A DNA stretch of 64,000 nucleotides, taken from contig NZ_SJJR01000007.1 of assembly GCF_004331455.1 (NCBI RefSeq), forward strand, positions 240,050 to 304,049, in the 5' to 3' direction. A model generated the notes under the pieces. The model was not told where the DNA came from. It made no database searches and worked only from the letters and a program-made list of their open reading frames with translations. A program made the position numbers and the translations under genes. Positions within the stretch are counted from its first letter, which is position 1. Every line of letters begins with the position of its first letter. Source of the stretch: Micromonospora zingiberis (GTDB lineage Bacteria > Actinomycetota > Actinomycetes > Mycobacteriales > Micromonosporaceae). Positions 61,557 through 64,000 of this stretch are shown here, in pieces.

Positions 61557-63794
61557 GTGACTACCGCCTTTGGTCAGAGCACCGTGCTCGGCTATCCCCG
61601 CATCGGCGCCAACCGTGAGCTGAAGAAGGCCGTGGAGGCATACTGGGCCGGTGCCATCGACGCCGAGGCACTGGAGAGCACCGCGGCCCGGCTGCGGGCC
61701 GAGGTCTGGCGCACGCTGCACGACGCCCGCCTCGACGCGATCCCGTCGAACACCTTCTCCTACTACGACCAGGTCCTCGACACCGCCGTCGCGGTCGGCG
61801 CGGTCCCCGACCGGTTCGCCCGCCTCGGTCTCTCCGCACTGGACACCTACTTCGCCATGGCCCGTGGCGTCGACGCCGAACCGGCGCTGGAACTGACCAA
61901 GTGGTTCGACACCAACTACCACTACCTGGTGCCGGAGATCACCCCGGACACCGTCTTCACGGCAGACCCCGCCAAGCCGCTGGGGGAGTACGCGCAGGCC
62001 CGCGCCCTGGGCATCACCACCCGACCGGTACTCGTCGGGCCGGCCACGTTCCTGCTGCTGGCCAAGGGCGACGACCCGTTCGCCCGCCTGGACGACCTGG
62101 TCGAGGCGTACGCCCAACTGCTCACCGCCCTGGCCGAGGCCGGTGTCGCCTGGGTGCAACTGGACGAGCCGGCCTACGTCGCCGACCGCACCCCAGCCGA
62201 GATCGACGCCCTACGCCGTGCCTACACCCGGCTCGGTGAGCTCACGCGGCGCCCCCGGATCTTCGTCGCCACCTACTTCGGTGCACTCGGTGACGCGTTG
62301 CTGGCCCTGCTGGACACCCCGGTCGAGGCCATCGGCCTGGACCTGGTCGCCGGCCCGGACAACATCGACCGGCTCGCCGCCGCCGGACCCCTGGGCGGCC
62401 GGACGATCGTCGCCGGACTGGTCGACGGCCGCAACATCTGGCGCAGCGACCTGCGGGCCGCTGTCACGGCCGGGGCGATCGTCGCCGGGCTGGCCGACCA
62501 CGTCGCCGTGTCCACCTCCTGCTCGCTGCTGCACGTCCCGGTCGACCTGTCCGCCGAGACGCACCTCGACCCCACCGTGTCCGAGCGGCTCGCCTTCGCC
62601 CGGCAGAAGGTCGACGAGGTGGTCCTGGTCGGCCGTGCCCTGCGTGACGGCACCACCCGGCTGCCCGCGCCGTTGCCGGACACCCCGACGGCCTGGCGCA
62701 ACGACGAGGTACGCGGACGCCTCGCCGCGCTGCGCCCGACCGACCGGCAGCGCGGCGACTACGCGGTGCGGGCCGCCCGCCAGCAGGAACGGCTGGGACT
62801 GCCGGAGTTGCCCACCACCACGATCGGGTCGTTCCCGCAGACCACCGAGCTACGCGCGGCCCGCGCCGCGCACCGCGCCGGCAGGCTGACCGACGCCGAC
62901 TACCGCCAGCGGATGCGCGCCGAGGTCGAGCACGTGATCCGGCTTCAGGAACGGCTGGGCCTGGACGTGCTCGTGCACGGCGAACCGGAACGCAACGACA
63001 TGGTGCAGTACTTCGGTGAGCAACTCGACGGGTTCGCCGCCACCGAGCACGGCTGGGTGCAGTCGTACGGCTCCCGCTGCGTACGCCCGCCGATCATCTA
63101 CGGCGACGTGGCGCGCCGGACGCCGATGACCGTGGAGTGGACCACCTACGCGCAGTCCCTGACCAGCAAGCCCGTCAAAGGCATGCTCACCGGGCCGGTC
63201 ACCATCCTGGCCTGGTCGTTCGTCCGTAGTGACCAGCCCCTCGCGGACACCGCCGACCAGGTCGCGCTCGCCCTACGCGACGAGTGCCACGACCTGGAAT
63301 CCGCCGGGATCCGGGTCGTCCAGGTCGACGAGCCGGCGCTGCGCGAGACCCTGCCGCTGCGCCGAGCCGACCAGCGGACGTACCTGGACTGGGCGGTCGC
63401 CGCGTTCCGGCTGGCCACCAGTGGTGTCGCCGACGGCACCCAGATCCACACCCACCTGTGCTATTCCGAGTTCGGCGAGGTGATCACCGCCATCGACGCA
63501 CTGGACGCCGACGTCACCAGCATCGAGGCGTCCCGCTCGAAGATGGAAGTGCTCGCCGACCTCGCCGCGATCGGCTACCACCGGGGCGTCGGGCCAGGCG
63601 TGTGGGACATCCACTCGCCCCGGGTGCCGCCGCATGCCGAGGTGGTCGAGGCGCTGCGGCGAGCCGTCGCCGCCGTCGCGGCCCGCCGGCTGTGGGTGAA
63701 CCCGGACTGTGGCCTGAAGACCCGCGGCTACCCCGAGGTCGAGGCGTCGCTGCGGCACCTGGTCGCGGCCGCCGCCGAGGTCCGCGGCAGCTGA
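61557..63794 (+). CDS. metE: Cobalamin-independent methionine synthase
   Basis: This 745-residue enzyme starts at GTG 61557 behind GGGAAGGAA. The N-terminal half has [18 protein letters not shown] and EITPDTVF; the catalytic C-terminal half starts near [14 protein letters not shown]. Zinc ligands are in [10 protein letters not shown] (His, Cys), the Glu of the MEVLADLAA region and Cys in [10 protein letters not shown]. It transfers the methyl group of methyltetrahydrofolate (polyglutamate) to homocysteine. The upstream B12 riboswitch should turn it off when cobalamin lets MetH work. Length is usual for the family. Confidence 0.97.
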   Translation: MTTAFGQSTVLGYPRIGANRELKKAVEAYWAGAIDAEALESTAARLRAEVWRTLHDARLDAIPSNTFSYYDQVLDTAVAVGAVPDRFARLGLSALDTYFAMARGVDAEPALELTKWFDTNYHYLVPEITPDTVFTADPAKPLGEYAQARALGITTRPVLVGPATFLLLAKGDDPFARLDDLVEAYAQLLTALAEAGVAWVQLDEPAYVADRTPAEIDALRRAYTRLGELTRRPRIFVATYFGALGDALLALLDTPVEAIGLDLVAGPDNIDRLAAAGPLGGRTIVAGLVDGRNIWRSDLRAAVTAGAIVAGLADHVAVSTSCSLLHVPVDLSAETHLDPTVSERLAFARQKVDEVVLVGRALRDGTTRLPAPLPDTPTAWRNDEVRGRLAALRPTDRQRGDYAVRAARQQERLGLPELPTTTIGSFPQTTELRAARAAHRAGRLTDADYRQRMRAEVEHVIRLQERLGLDVLVHGEPERNDMVQYFGEQLDGFAATEHGWVQSYGSRCVRPPIIYGDVARRTPMTVEWTTYAQSLTSKPVKGMLTGPVTILAWSFVRSDQPLADTADQVALALRDECHDLESAGIRVVQVDEPALRETLPLRRADQRTYLDWAVAAFRLATSGVADGTQIHTHLCYSEFGEVITAIDALDADVTSIEASRSKMEVLADLAAIGYHRGVGPGVWDIHSPRVPPHAEVVEALRRAVAAVAARRLWVNPDCGLKTRGYPEVEASLRHLVAAAAEVRGS

Positions 63795-63810
63795 CTCGGC
63801 ACGCCCCGTG

Positions 63811-63828
63811 CCCCGCCGGCAGGCGGGG
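63811..63828 (+). terminator. metE terminator hairpin
   Basis: CCCCGCC-GGCA-GGCGGGG, a 7-bp GC stem followed by TTAGGTTCTGT, lies 16 bases after the metE stop. Confidence 0.55.
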
Positions 63829-63892
63829 TTAGGTTCTGTCTCGCGGATCTTGGTACGACACGGCCCTCATGGTGGCTATTCAGTCCCATGAC

Positions 63893-64000
63893 ATCTGTCA
63901 GTGTTGAAGTCCCGGTACATGTGTCAGTTGGTAGGGATCTTGGGCGGGCTGGTACATGGTGCCTGGCATGGCTTCCAGGCGGCGTGTCATGAACCTGCTC
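63893..64000 (+). mobile_element. Start of a probable IS481-type element
   Basis: Two TGTCAGT copies (near 63896 and 63922) precede an open frame from ATG 63956 that runs off the window: MVPGMASRRRVMNLL. The RRxVMN(L/V)(L/V) start is typical of IS481-family transposases, and the TGTCAGTGTTGAAG stretch looks like an IS end. Only 15 codons are visible, so the call is tentative. Confidence 0.4.

Overview
The window is about 70 % G+C, with actinobacterial codon use, GTG starts and G-rich ribosome binding sites. The gene content (several AfsR/SARP-type regulators, a LAL regulator, SigE-family sigma factor, modular xylanases, B12-riboswitch-controlled nrdAB and metE, F420-type oxidoreductase domain) points to a soil or plant-associated filamentous actinomycete. 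Micromonospora or a close relative is most likely, but this is inferred from content and not from a marker gene.

Layout. 1-2.6 kb: an edge-truncated membrane protein, a decayed NarL-type response regulator, a VOC protein and a probably 5'-truncated hypothetical. 2.6-7.9 kb: an AfsR-like regulator divergent from a secreted NucA/NucB-type nuclease, then a DUF6624 protein. 7.9-14.7 kb: a minus-strand cluster for a Tat-exported PaoABC-like molybdenum aldehyde oxidoreductase (Fe-S, FAD, XdhC and Mo subunits), a MobA-like cytidylyltransferase and an SDR. 14.9-22.7 kb: an XRE/MmyB regulator, a multicopper oxidase, a zinc-independent MDR reductase, two small membrane proteins and a LAL regulator. 22.8-28.2 kb: a second BTAD regulator, a DUF1905 protein and an unusual cytochrome P450 fused to a deazaflavin (F420)-type reductase domain. 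28.5-31.9 kb: a TIR-TM-WD40 protein next to a lipoprotein. 31.9-35.9 kb: a graveyard containing a frameshifted SWIM zinc-finger gene, a DUF6624 remnant, a sigma factor cut by an amber codon, a truncated anti-sigma-like protein, an IS5-type remnant and a DUF998 gene with amber and frameshift lesions. One hypothetical inside it (33.3-34.1 kb) looks intact.

36-46.4 kb: a spermidine-synthase-like protein, an S1 protease with a ricin-type lectin domain, an aminotransferase, a membrane-anchored AbfB protein, a GH11 xylanase, an AAC(3)-type acetyltransferase, an aldo/keto reductase with an ArsR-type regulator, and a membrane protein. 46.7-56.2 kb: a third BTAD regulator, a very large secreted protein of unknown function, and a modular GH10 xylanase. 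56.4-63.8 kb: NrdR boxes and a cobalamin riboswitch ahead of nrdAB, an APH-family kinase, and a second near-identical riboswitch ahead of metE. The window ends in the start of a probable IS481-type element.

Connections. Each of the three BTAD regulators lies beside a promoter region with three direct repeats phased at exactly 11 bp, the known SARP operator geometry. Two of these promoters drive secreted proteins (the nuclease and the 1041-residue protein). The GH10 and GH11 xylanases, 14 kb apart, share a palindrome placed one base upstream of the -35 box and are probably co-regulated. nrdAB and metE are the B12-independent alternatives to B12-dependent enzymes, and their riboswitches fit shut-off when cobalamin is plentiful.
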